Origin: Bacillota bacterium
Lineage (GTDB): Bacteria; Bacillota; Clostridia; Christensenellales; UMGS416
Length of the DNA stretch: 64,000 nt
Direction: 5' to 3'
Assembly: GCA_023410875.1 (NCBI GenBank)
Contig: JAEYPH010000117.1
Coordinates: 1 to 64,000 of the forward strand
How positions within the stretch are numbered: position 1 is the stretch's first letter; each line of letters begins with the position of its first letter. This document shows, piece after piece, positions 7,396 to 14,998 of this stretch. Position numbers and translations under genes: made by a program. Below the pieces are notes generated by a model. That model ran no database searches. It worked only from the letters and a program-made list of their open reading frames with translations, and had not been told where the DNA came from.

Positions 7396-8321
7396 AGGCG
7401 CTCACCGTCGATGGCGTCGATATTGAAGGGCGTTTCCTGATACACGTGGTAGTTGAGCCAATTGGCGAACAGCAGGTTGGAGTGGGCCCTCCAGGTTACC
7501 GTGGGCGCTCTGGTGGGGTCGTCATGCTCAAAGTAGTTGCTGGGCACAGCGATGTCCAGGCCGCGGGCCACGTCGCGGTCATATTCGCCCTTCAGCGTCA
7601 GCGGGTCATATTCCGAGTGGCCGGTCACGTAGATGTGGCGCTTGTCCTTGGCCTTTACGATGTATACGCCGGCCTCGTCGCTCTCGGCCAGAATCTCCAG
7701 CTCACCCACGCGGTCGATGTCCTCGCGGCGCACCTCGGTGTGGCGGGAGTGGGGGGCGTAGAAAACGTCGTCGAAGCCGCGCAGCAGCATCGTGTTCCTG
7801 CGGGTCACCCGGTGGGCGAACACGCCGAACTGCTTGGCACTCAGCGGATACTTTGGTATGCCGTAGTGGTGATACAGCGCCGCCTGGGCGCCCCAGCAGA
7901 TGTGCAGCGTGGAATAGACGTGGGTCAGGCTCCAATCCATGATGCGCGTGAGCTCCTGCCAATAATCCACATCCTCGAAGGCCAGGTGCTCCACCGGCGC
8001 GCCGGTGATGATCAGGCCGTCGAAGCGCTGGTCCTGCACATCGTCAAAGGTCTGATAGAACGTGGCAAGGTGCTCCTCGGAAGTGTTTCTGGATGTATAG
8101 CTGGCCGCCCGCAGCAGCGTTACAGTCACCTGCAGCGGTGTGTTGCCCAGCAGGCGCAAGAGCTGCGTCTCCGTGGCAATCTTCGTGGGCATCAGGTTGA
8201 CGATGGCGATGCGCAGCGGGCGGATGTCCTGGTGCGTCGCACGCTCCTCGGACATCACGAAAATATTCTCGTTGGTTAATATTTCCGCGGCGGGCAAGCC
8301 GAGGGGGATGTTGATCGGCAT
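7392..8321 (-). CDS. metA: homoserine O-acetyltransferase, MetA type
   Basis: A 309-residue MetA-family acyltransferase that activates homoserine for methionine synthesis. Catalytic Cys142 sits in HICWGAQAAL. His235 and Glu237 sit in TGHSEYDP. Residue 111 is Glu (ITGAPVE), the position known in this family to select acetyl-CoA; E. coli MetA has Gly there and uses succinyl-CoA. This agrees with the O-acetylhomoserine sulfhydrylase MetY encoded downstream. The gene ends in a 4-base overlap with an IscR-like regulator, and a -10 TATAAT with a palindrome precedes it. Confidence 0.95.
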   Translation of the reverse strand: MPINIPLGLPAAEILTNENIFVMSEERATHQDIRPLRIAIVNLMPTKIATETQLLRLLGNTPLQVTVTLLRAASYTSRNTSEEHLATFYQTFDDVQDQRFDGLIITGAPVEHLAFEDVDYWQELTRIMDWSLTHVYSTLHICWGAQAALYHHYGIPKYPLSAKQFGVFAHRVTRRNTMLLRGFDDVFYAPHSRHTEVRREDIDRVGELEILAESDEAGVYIVKAKDKRHIYVTGHSEYDPLTLKGEYDRDVARGLDIAVPSNYFEHDDPTRAPTVTWRAHSNLLFANWLNYHVYQETPFNIDAIDGERL

Positions 8322-8370
8322 GATCTACCTCTACTCTATAATTCCCATGGTTTTGGTTGACTTAGTGGGT

Positions 8371-8398
8371 ATTATATCATATGATATGGATAGAGCAA
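8371..8398 (-). promoter_or_regulatory. metA promoter with palindromic operator candidate
   Basis: On the minus strand a perfect TATAAT (8371-8376) follows a weak TTGCTC (8393-8398) with a 16-base spacer. The spacer contains a perfect 14-base palindrome ATATCATATGATAT (8374-8387) that overlaps the -10 box, a good position for a repressor such as one of the local Rrf2 proteins. Confidence 0.5.
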
Positions 8399-8650
8399 CA
8401 GAAAATGCTTGAGCAGAATATAACTTTTTTGTCATAATGTTTTCGCATGAATGCAACCTATCTCTTTGAAAGGCGGAAGCATTTGAAGGGCTTATTTGCA
8501 CGTATTTCAGAGCAATTTGGTGTGTTAATGCGCTCATTTGTTTCCTGACAAGAAAAGAGCAGTCGCAGCAAAAAAGTTGATTGAATGCCCCTAATGCCGG
8601 GACTACACTTAAGCCACCGTCAAGTTTCAAGCGCTAAAGGAGAGAATGCC
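8399..8650. other. leader between metA and mtaB
   Basis: This AT-richer stretch separates divergent metA and mtaB. I see an AAGGAGAG ribosome-binding site (8637-8644) for mtaB but no convincing -35/-10 pair on the plus strand. I looked for a cobalamin riboswitch, since MtaB works with a corrinoid protein, and could not match the B12 box. Confidence 0.4.
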
Positions 8651-10030
8651 ATGAAAATTTTCGAGACGCTGGCTTATCGGAACGTGGACGACTTTGTATA
8701 TGGCGACGCGCCGCACCCCGTGCGGTGCAAGAACGGCATGGTGATCGGCGGCGGCCTGGTCTATCCGGAGTTGAACTTCACGCTGCCGCCGATGATCATC
8801 GACGACAGCACCTATCCCGAGGCGCGGGAGCAGTACCGCCAGATGATTACCGGCGCGCTGACCCGCGCCCACGAACTGTGTGCGCCGGGCCTGGTCGTGG
8901 AAGTGGAACTGCTGCCACCGATGACGCTGAAGCCGGAATGGGGCATCGACACGACCCGGCTGGTCCGCGACATCATGTTCGAGTTCGAGGCCAAGAAGGG
9001 CCTCAAGAGCGTGATGCGCCTGACTCCCAACGACACCAGGGAATTCACCCGCCCACCGCGGCTGCGCTCCGGTGAGTATTTTGACAGCATGATGACGACC
9101 TTCGAGGGCGCCGCCAGGGCAGGGGCCGACTTCCTCTCGGTGGAATCCACCGGCGGCAAGGAAGTACACGATGACGCGCTGATCAACGCCGATCTGCGGC
9201 AGATCATCTTTGCGCTGGGCGTGCTGGGCGTAAGCGACATGAAGTTCCTCTGGGAGCACATCGTGGGCGTGGCTCAGGCCAACGGCAGCATCGCCGCCGG
9301 CGACTCGGCCTGCGGCTTTGGAAACACAGCCATGGTGCTGGCGGAGAAGGGCATGCTGCCCGGCCTGTTCGCGGCGGTGGTCCGCGTGGTCACGGTCAGC
9401 CGCGCGCTGGTGGCCTTTGAGGCCGGTGCGCAAGGCCCCAGTAAGGATTGCGCCTATGAAGGGCCTTATCTCAAGGCCATCACCGGCGCACCCATCGCCA
9501 TGGAAGGCAAGTCGGCAGCCTGCGCCCACTTAAGCCCCGTGGGCAACGTGGCTGCCTGCGTAGCCGACATGTGGAGCAACGAATCGGTGCAGAACATCAA
9601 GCTGCTGGCCGCCATGGCGCCCACGGTGTCCATGGAGCAGTTGATCTACGATTGCCGGCTTATGAACACGGCCAAGGCCGACGGCCCGGATTCCGCCCGC
9701 AAGCTGCAGAAGTGGCTGGCCGATTCTGACAGCCATCTTTCACCCCAGGCCTATGTGCTGCGGCCGGACGTGGTCTTTGAGCTCAGCCGCGCCATCGTCG
9801 GCGAGAAGGACCCCTATCGGCGTGCTAAAATAGGCGCTGTCGCAGCGGTGAACGCGCTGCGCAAGGCCGTGGCCGACAAGGTCGTGACCGTGCCCCAGCG
9901 CGAGCTGCGCTGGCTGGATACCATGGAGGATCAGCTGGCCGAGGTGCCGGACACGGCGCAGGAGAGCTGGGAGATCATGCAAAAAGAGCTCGACCTGAGC
10001 AAATTCCGCCCGGAGGAGTACGGGCTATAA
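8651..10030 (+). CDS. mtaB: methanol:corrinoid methyltransferase
   Basis: A 459-residue homologue of MtaB, the zinc enzyme that moves the methyl group of methanol to a corrinoid protein. The pattern I recall from Methanosarcina MtaB is kept throughout: LSVESTGGKEV, AAGDSACGFGNTAM, EAGAQGPSKDCAYE, CAHLSPVGN, DMWSNESV and a C-terminal FRPEEYGL. The zinc ligands correspond to Glu165, Cys221 and Cys267. No corrinoid protein (mtaC) or mtaA lies nearby, although a URO-D-family gene is at 24.3 kb. The ATG at 8651 follows AAGGAGAG. larE follows 10 bases after the stop, so the two are probably co-transcribed. The true substrate could be another methylated compound. Confidence 0.85.
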   Translation: MKIFETLAYRNVDDFVYGDAPHPVRCKNGMVIGGGLVYPELNFTLPPMIIDDSTYPEAREQYRQMITGALTRAHELCAPGLVVEVELLPPMTLKPEWGIDTTRLVRDIMFEFEAKKGLKSVMRLTPNDTREFTRPPRLRSGEYFDSMMTTFEGAARAGADFLSVESTGGKEVHDDALINADLRQIIFALGVLGVSDMKFLWEHIVGVAQANGSIAAGDSACGFGNTAMVLAEKGMLPGLFAAVVRVVTVSRALVAFEAGAQGPSKDCAYEGPYLKAITGAPIAMEGKSAACAHLSPVGNVAACVADMWSNESVQNIKLLAAMAPTVSMEQLIYDCRLMNTAKADGPDSARKLQKWLADSDSHLSPQAYVLRPDVVFELSRAIVGEKDPYRRAKIGAVAAVNALRKAVADKVVTVPQRELRWLDTMEDQLAEVPDTAQESWEIMQKELDLSKFRPEEYGL

Positions 10031-10040
10031 CGGAGGATTT

Positions 10041-10853
10041 ATGATTCACGAGGTCAAACTGGAAGCACTGCGCCGCCACATCAGGGCCATGGGGTCGCTG
10101 GCCGTCGCCTTTTCCGGCGGCGTGGATTCCACGTTCCTGCTCAAGGTGGCCCACGAAGAGCTGGGCGACGGCGTCATCGCCATCACGGCCATGTCTTCCA
10201 CCTATCCCGAGCGGGAGCTCAATGAGGCCATCGCCTTCGCCAAGGCAACCGGTGTGGAGCACATCCTGATCCACTCGGAAGAGCTGGACATCGAGGGCTT
10301 CTCCGAGAACCCGAAGAACCGCTGCTACTACTGCAAGAAGGAGCTCTTCGGCAAGATTGCTGACATCGCCCGCTCCCGCGGCATCGCAGCAATCGCCGAC
10401 GGCTCCAACGCCGACGACACCAACGACTTCCGCCCCGGCATGGTGGCCATGCGCGAGGCCGGCGCCGTGAGCCCGCTGATGGACGCGGGCCTGACCAAGC
10501 AGGAGATCCGCGACATCTCCAAGGAAATGAGTCTGCCCACGTGGGACAAGCCCAGCTTTGCGTGCCTGAGTTCCCGCGTGCCCTATGGCGAGCGCATCAC
10601 GACCGAGAAGCTTTCCATGATCGACCGCGCCGAGACGGCGCTGCTGGGCATGGGCTTCCGCCAGGTCCGTGTGCGCCACCACGGCAACATCGCCCGCATC
10701 GAGGTGGGCCCGGAGGAGCGCGCCAAGCTGCTGCAGGGCGACGCCATGGACCGCATCGATTCTGAATTGCGCGCCATTGGTTATGCCTATGTGACGTTGG
10801 ATCTCAAGGGCTACCGCACGGGCAGCATGAACGAGGTCATCAGCACGAAGTAA
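10041..10853 (+). CDS. larE: LarE-type ATP-dependent sulfur transferase
   Basis: A 270-residue PP-loop ATPase. SGGVDS (residues 25-30) is the AMP-forming loop. NRCYYCKKELF and DGSNADDTNDFRPG are LarE signatures. KPSFACLSSR holds the Cys at the position whose sulfur LarE gives up. LarE sulfurates the nickel-pincer cofactor precursor used by lactate racemase LarA and relatives. No larA, larB or larC is in the window, and the gene instead sits 10 bases behind mtaB with its own GGAGG. It either serves an unlinked lar pathway or has a different sulfur-transfer job. Family assignment is firm; function here is open. Confidence 0.9.
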   Translation: MIHEVKLEALRRHIRAMGSLAVAFSGGVDSTFLLKVAHEELGDGVIAITAMSSTYPERELNEAIAFAKATGVEHILIHSEELDIEGFSENPKNRCYYCKKELFGKIADIARSRGIAAIADGSNADDTNDFRPGMVAMREAGAVSPLMDAGLTKQEIRDISKEMSLPTWDKPSFACLSSRVPYGERITTEKLSMIDRAETALLGMGFRQVRVRHHGNIARIEVGPEERAKLLQGDAMDRIDSELRAIGYAYVTLDLKGYRTGSMNEVISTK

Positions 10854-10870
10854 AAGGAAACGCCTGTTTT

Positions 10871-10908
10871 AAGCACGCGGTGCAGTCTTTCGACTGCGCC
10901 GCGTGCTT
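10871..10908. terminator. intrinsic terminator-like hairpin after larE
   Basis: A 17-bp stem with one G-T pair (AAGCACGCGG... to ...CCGCGTGCTT) and a TTTC tetraloop lies between convergent genes. Only a weak T-rich stretch (GCGTTATT) follows on the plus strand. Confidence 0.6.
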
Positions 10909-10927
10909 GCGTTATTGAACGAAGGAT

Positions 10928-12185
10928 TCATGCCGGAAAGCTAATGGCCTTCTGAATGTTCCTCACGGCGTCGATAAAGATTTCATTGCACCGAATCAGG
11001 ATGTTCTTGATCATTTGAGCTTTTTCGCTCTCGGGTTCGGTGCGTGCCGGGTCGTTCCACGAGATGTTGATGATCTCCCAGGAGCGCTCGGTAAGCACCT
11101 GGTAGCGGTCGATTGCCGCGTTCAGGCTCTGCCGGTCGATGTCGCTGATGTGTTCCTTGCACATCTTCAGGAAGCCCAGCGTTCGCAGATGGCTCTCGTG
11201 CAGGATGGCTTGCTGCGGATAAAGGCCCCCGAGGGACCCCGTGCGCTGCAAATGGTTGATATACGTGGCATACCCGTCGGAACCGTAGCGCATGAACTGC
11301 CGGAAGGAGTCCGGCGTCTCCATGCTGCAGAAATCCGCCTTGTCCCACTTTCCGGACATCATCAGGCAGTAGTTGTACAGCGCGTTTCTGCATGCCGTTT
11401 CCAGACTCAGCCTATTGTCCGTATGGCAGAGCAGCAGCAGTTCCATGTCCGGCTTCAGCCAGTTGTCCCTGGTTCCCATCTCATAGGGGTTCATGTTGCA
11501 GTTCTTTTCGTCGAAGCCTTCCATGAACTCATGGGCGCGTATCGTCTGCCCGGTGGACACGATGCCGGTGACAAACAGGAACGCCGCGTTGTTGGATTTG
11601 TCCTGAATGAGGACGGGATACCCCTTTTGCAGCTGCCTCCTGATGATCGTCGTAATCTCCTCGAAGGGCTTGCCGTTGGTGGGGACGGTTGTGTAGTCCA
11701 GACCGTAGACTCCGAAGCAGTCGTGGATGAACTCGGCGTTGTAATGGGAGAAGCCGAAGGCCAGCGTGGACAGCCCCGATTGCAGGATATACTCCTGGTC
11801 GTCGTTGATCTGGTGATTGTTCGCGTTGCGCCGCTGCTGCTGGCCCATAAAGAGCTGCAGCGCGGCCATGACCGCCGGGAAGGCCATGCTGCGCGGCCAC
11901 CAGGCGCCGGTGTAGGGGTCCACGTCCTGGTAGGGCAGAAGTGTGTGGATGTAGTTTTTATGGTGGATCGTATGCTCGTCGGGCAGCAGAATCGTGTCCA
12001 CGGAGCAATCCAGAACGCTGGCCAGTGCCGTCAGCAGCGCGGTCTCGGGCATGGTGTGGCCGTTCTCCCATTTGCTGACCCGCTTGGGCGCTGACGCCCA
12101 CTTTTTCCGCGAGATGTTCCTGGGTCATGTCCAGTTCCTTGCGGAGCACCGCGATTTTCTCACCGGTCTTTTTCGCGTCGAACAT
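10928..12185 (-). pseudogene. Xre-type regulator with a cysteine-peptidase-like effector domain, frameshifted
   Basis: The N-terminus (MFDAKKTGEKIAVLRKELD, MTQEHLAEKVGVSAQA) is a typical Xre helix-turn-helix. The frame then fails. Removing one base from the CCC at 12079-12081 (plus strand) restores VSKWENGHTMPETALLTALA and reads into a 374-residue open frame ending at 10928. That C-terminal part is not a known catalytic domain to me. Its layout (WWPRSMAFPAVMAAL, a LQKGYPVLIQD strand, and an all-helical tail) resembles the BtrH/C39-like effector domain that I also see at 37.7-39.9 kb. Either a real one-base mutation or a sequencing error explains it. The GGAGAGG lies 6 bases before the chosen start. 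Confidence 0.75.
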
Positions 12186-12320
12186 GCGCATCCTCTCCGT
12201 TTCTGCATTTAAGGAAGAGTATACCATGTCTTTGGGTATATACCATCGTTGTGCCGTTGCTTTTATAAGCCGAAAAACAACCTATGGTTGTATCGTGATA
12301 CTAGTGAAATATCAGTGGAT

Positions 12321-12381
12321 GCCGAAGGTTTCCAAAGGGCGATCGGAAAGCCCTTTGGTTGCGCCCGAGGGCGCAAAAGCT
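12321..12381 (+). repeat. dispersed hairpin repeat, copy A
   Basis: Begins GCCGAAGGTTTCCAAAGGGC. It contains the stem CCAAAGGGC / GCCCTTTGG around GATCGGAAA, then a second small hairpin, GCGCCCGAGGGCGC. Copies B (20316-20370, opposite strand) and C (52491-52545) share the first 40 bases almost exactly. Confidence 0.9.
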
Positions 12382-12451
12382 TTTAATCTGTAATGAAATC
12401 TGTACTTTATGGGTTTATCGAACTAAGTCTGCATTTTTCTTCCGAATCAGG

Positions 12452-12895
12452 CTAAATATAGAAAATGTACCCGTCGGTGTTGCGGCTCTGCTCATAGGCC
12501 TCGGCCAGGGCGCCCAGCGTGAGCCCGGCCAGAGCAGCGGAGGCTGCGCCGGTGATGCAGTCCCAAACATGGGTGCGGATGACGGCCTGCATGGCGGTTC
12601 CGTCGGTGGTGTCCGCCGGGTCATCGGTGATCGTGAACAGGTCGCCCTCCAGCACATCGAGGATTGTCTGCACCTCCAGCCGGTCCGCCGGTTGGGCCAG
12701 CGCATAGCCGCCCTGGGGGCCTTTGGTGCCTATGACGATGCCGGCTTTGCGCAGCGTGGAGAAGATTTGCTCCAGATAGCCCAGCGACACGCTCTGGCGC
12801 TCGGCGATGTTGGCCAGCGTCGTGGTCTCGTCGGCATGGGCGGCCATGTCCAGCAGCGCCCGCAGGCCGTAGCGTCCCTTGGTGGATATTTTCAT
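12452..12895 (-). CDS. Rrf2-family regulator, CymR-like, divergent from cysK
   Basis: A 147-residue Rrf2 winged-helix protein (MKISTKGRYGLRALLDM; SLGYLEQIFSTLRKAGIVIGTKGPQGGYAL). It has only one cysteine and no Fe-S ligand cluster, so it is of the CymR kind. It is transcribed away from cysK across a 165-bp region with two copies of the same operator-like motif. In Bacillus, CymR represses cysteine genes in complex with CysK, so adjacency to cysK supports the same role here. GGGAGG lies 8 bases before the ATG. Confidence 0.93.
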   Translation of the reverse strand: MKISTKGRYGLRALLDMAAHADETTTLANIAERQSVSLGYLEQIFSTLRKAGIVIGTKGPQGGYALAQPADRLEVQTILDVLEGDLFTITDDPADTTDGTAMQAVIRTHVWDCITGAASAALAGLTLGALAEAYEQSRNTDGYIFYI

Positions 12896-12931
12896 GGGGC
12901 AGTCCTCCCTGTGAATGACCTAGCGTTCCGA

Positions 12932-12952
12932 TAACCTATCATACCTATTGGA
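12932..12952. promoter_or_regulatory. operator motif, copy 1 (ATAACC-N9-TATTGG)
   Basis: ATAACC (12932-12937) and TATTGG (12947-12952) are separated by 9 bases. The same arrangement recurs at 13010-13030. The site lies 37 bases upstream of the Rrf2 start codon, where it could mediate autoregulation. Confidence 0.6.
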
Positions 12953-12980
12953 ATTTTTTCTGTCAAGCGCAAAATACTCG

Positions 12981-13030
12981 TTGACAGCATGTCATGTGGA
13001 GAATATACTATAACCAACAAATCTTATTGG
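12981..13030 (+). promoter_or_regulatory. cysK promoter with operator copy 2
   Basis: A consensus TTGACA (12981-12986), 17-base spacer and TATACT (13004-13009) form a strong sigma-A promoter. Directly on the -10/+1 region lies ATAACC-N9-TATTGG (13010-13030), with the inner dyad AACCAA/TTGGTT. Repressor binding there would block initiation. Binding by the adjacent CymR-like protein is inferred. Confidence 0.8.
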
Positions 13031-13059
13031 TTTTATATAAGTTACTGGGAGGTATGAAA

Positions 13060-13995
13060 ATGGCCGGTATCGCCAGGAACCTGACCGAACTCATCGGCAA
13101 TACCCCGCTGCTGGAGATTGCCAACTACACCAAGGCCCACTCTCTCGACGCCACACTGCTCGCCAAGCTGGAATACTTCAACCCGCTGGGCAGCGTGAAG
13201 GACCGCATTGGCTATGCGATGATCCAGGACGCCGAGGACAGAGGCGTGCTGACCCGTGATAGCGTCATCATAGAGCCTACCAGCGGCAACACCGGCATCG
13301 CGCTGGCCTTCGTCGCCGCGGCCAAGGGCTATCGGCTGATCCTGCTGATGCCCGAGACATTCTCGCTGGAGCGCCGCAACCTGCTCAAGGCGCTGGGCGC
13401 GGAGCTCGTGCTCACGCCGGGCTCCGAGGGCATGAAGGGCGCCATCCGCCGCGCCGAGGAGCTGGCCGCGCAGACGCCCCACAGCTTCCTGCCCCAGCAG
13501 TTCAAAAACCCCGCCAACCCCGAGATCCATCGCAAGACCACCGCGGAGGAGATCTGGCGCGACACCCAAGGCAAGGTGGACATCTTCATCGGCGGCGTGG
13601 GCACCGGCGGCACGATCACCGGCGTCGGTGAAGTGCTCAAGGCCCGCAAGCCCGACGTCAAGATCATCGCTGTGGAGCCCAACGATTCCCCGGTGCTGTC
13701 CGGCGGCGCGCCTGGCCCCCACAAGATACAGGGCATCGGCGCAGGCTTTGTGCCCGATGTGCTCAACACCGGCATCATCGATGAGATTGTCCGCGTGAAG
13801 AACGAGGAGGCCTTCGCCGCTTCCCGCAGCCTGGCCAAGAACGAGGGCCTGCTGGTGGGCATCTCCTCCGGTGCTGCGACCCACGCCGCCACAGAGATTG
13901 CCAAGCGTCCGGAGAACAAGGGCAAGACCATCGTGGTGCTGCTGCCGGACACTGGCGAGCGCTATCTGTCCACGGCACTGTATCAATTAGACTGA
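13060..13995 (+). CDS. cysK: cysteine synthase A (O-acetylserine sulfhydrylase)
   Basis: PLP enzyme of 311 residues making cysteine from O-acetylserine and sulfide. It shows LIGNTPLLEI, NPLGSVKDRIG with the PLP Lys, EPTSGNTGIALA (the substrate loop), GGVGTGGTITG (phosphate-binding) and GAPGPHKIQGIGAGFVP. Three starts are possible. The ATG at 13060 is chosen because GGGAGG ends 7 bases upstream, whereas the ATG at 13054 is only one base from it. It is divergent from a CymR-like gene and probably repressed by it. Confidence 0.96.
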   Translation: MAGIARNLTELIGNTPLLEIANYTKAHSLDATLLAKLEYFNPLGSVKDRIGYAMIQDAEDRGVLTRDSVIIEPTSGNTGIALAFVAAAKGYRLILLMPETFSLERRNLLKALGAELVLTPGSEGMKGAIRRAEELAAQTPHSFLPQQFKNPANPEIHRKTTAEEIWRDTQGKVDIFIGGVGTGGTITGVGEVLKARKPDVKIIAVEPNDSPVLSGGAPGPHKIQGIGAGFVPDVLNTGIIDEIVRVKNEEAFAASRSLAKNEGLLVGISSGAATHAATEIAKRPENKGKTIVVLLPDTGERYLSTALYQLD

Positions 13996-14033
13996 CATCA
14001 GTCGATTTGTTCAGTTCTTTTGCCTTCTTTTTT

Positions 14034-14063
14034 GCCCTCAGCATCAGCTGGGGGCTTTTCTTT
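14034..14063 (+). terminator. rho-independent terminator of cysK
   Basis: Stem GCCCTCAGC / GCTGGGGGC (one G-T pair), loop ATCA, followed by TTTTCTTT. Confidence 0.85.
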
Positions 14064-14139
14064 CGTAGTCAAGTCAAATGAATCGCCATTGCTTGCACGA
14101 ATGTGGTAAAATAAGCAAAATACAACGCAGGAGTGAGCC

Positions 14140-14967
14140 ATGGCTTCCACACAGATACCGCTGATCGCCTCGCCTCTGTATATTCTGCGGGACCACGCTG
14201 CCCAGGACCTCAACGCCGTGCTGGCCAAGCTGGCTGAGCTGGGCTTTGACGGTGTGGAGCTGCTGGGCTTCTTCGGCCACACGCCCGCCGACATCCGCCG
14301 CACGCTGGACGGCCTGGGCCTTAAGGCGCTGGGCAACCATGTGCCGTGGGCGGACTTAAGCGCCCGGCCCGAGGATGTGCTGGCCGACCACCAAACGCTG
14401 GGCTGCGGCTATCTGACTGTGGCGGGTTTAAGCGCGCTGGACGCGCTGCCGCTGGAAGCGCTGGCCCATGTGGCCGATCTGGCTGCCCGGGCGGGCATCC
14501 GGCTGCTGTTCCACAACCACGCCGAGGAGCTGCAGCGCAAGGTGGCTGGGCGCGCGCAATTGGAGGAACTGCTGGACGCCATCCCCGCCAGCGTGTGCGC
14601 GCTGGAGCCGGACATCGGCTGGATGCAGATTGGCGGCGGCGATCCGGTGTACTTCCTGCGCAAATACGCCGACCGCTGCCCGGTCATACACCTGAAGGAC
14701 TTCTTCCTGGCCGATGGCGCGAGCTTCTCCGGCGTCCCCCATAGCCCCGAGGGTGTCCTTCTAAGAGGGGGTCCAGCCGAAGGCTGGTTTGAGTTCCGGC
14801 CTTGTGGCTACGGCATCTCCAACACGGCGGCGCTGCTGCCGATGGCGCTGGCCTGCCGGCCCCAATGGCTGGTGGCCGACCACGACTGCGCCTATGACCG
14901 CGACCCCTACGGCGACCTGGCGCTGAGCCTGACCTATATCAAAACGCTGCTGGCGCTGCAGGCCTGA
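14140..14967 (+). CDS. sugar phosphate isomerase/epimerase (TIM barrel)
   Basis: A 275-residue xylose-isomerase-like TIM barrel of the IolE/Hyi/tagatose-epimerase superfamily. LGFDGVELLGFFG is the first substrate strand, LLFHNHAEEL holds metal-site residues, and ALEPDIGWMQIGGGDP and VIHLKDFF complete the metal centre. The substrate cannot be read from sequence. AGGAG lies 6 bases before the ATG. It precedes the DAHP synthase gene by 31 bases, so they may form one transcript, although no functional link is obvious. Confidence 0.85.
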   Translation: MASTQIPLIASPLYILRDHAAQDLNAVLAKLAELGFDGVELLGFFGHTPADIRRTLDGLGLKALGNHVPWADLSARPEDVLADHQTLGCGYLTVAGLSALDALPLEALAHVADLAARAGIRLLFHNHAEELQRKVAGRAQLEELLDAIPASVCALEPDIGWMQIGGGDPVYFLRKYADRCPVIHLKDFFLADGASFSGVPHSPEGVLLRGGPAEGWFEFRPCGYGISNTAALLPMALACRPQWLVADHDCAYDRDPYGDLALSLTYIKTLLALQA

Positions 14968-14998
14968 CCGAGCGCCCGGCTTTTTCGGGAGGAACCCC

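Noticed and set aside
8399..8650. Possible cobalamin riboswitch in front of mtaB
   Set aside because: MtaB works with a corrinoid protein, so a B12 leader would make sense, but neither the B12 box nor the conserved GCCACTG core can be found in this stretch.
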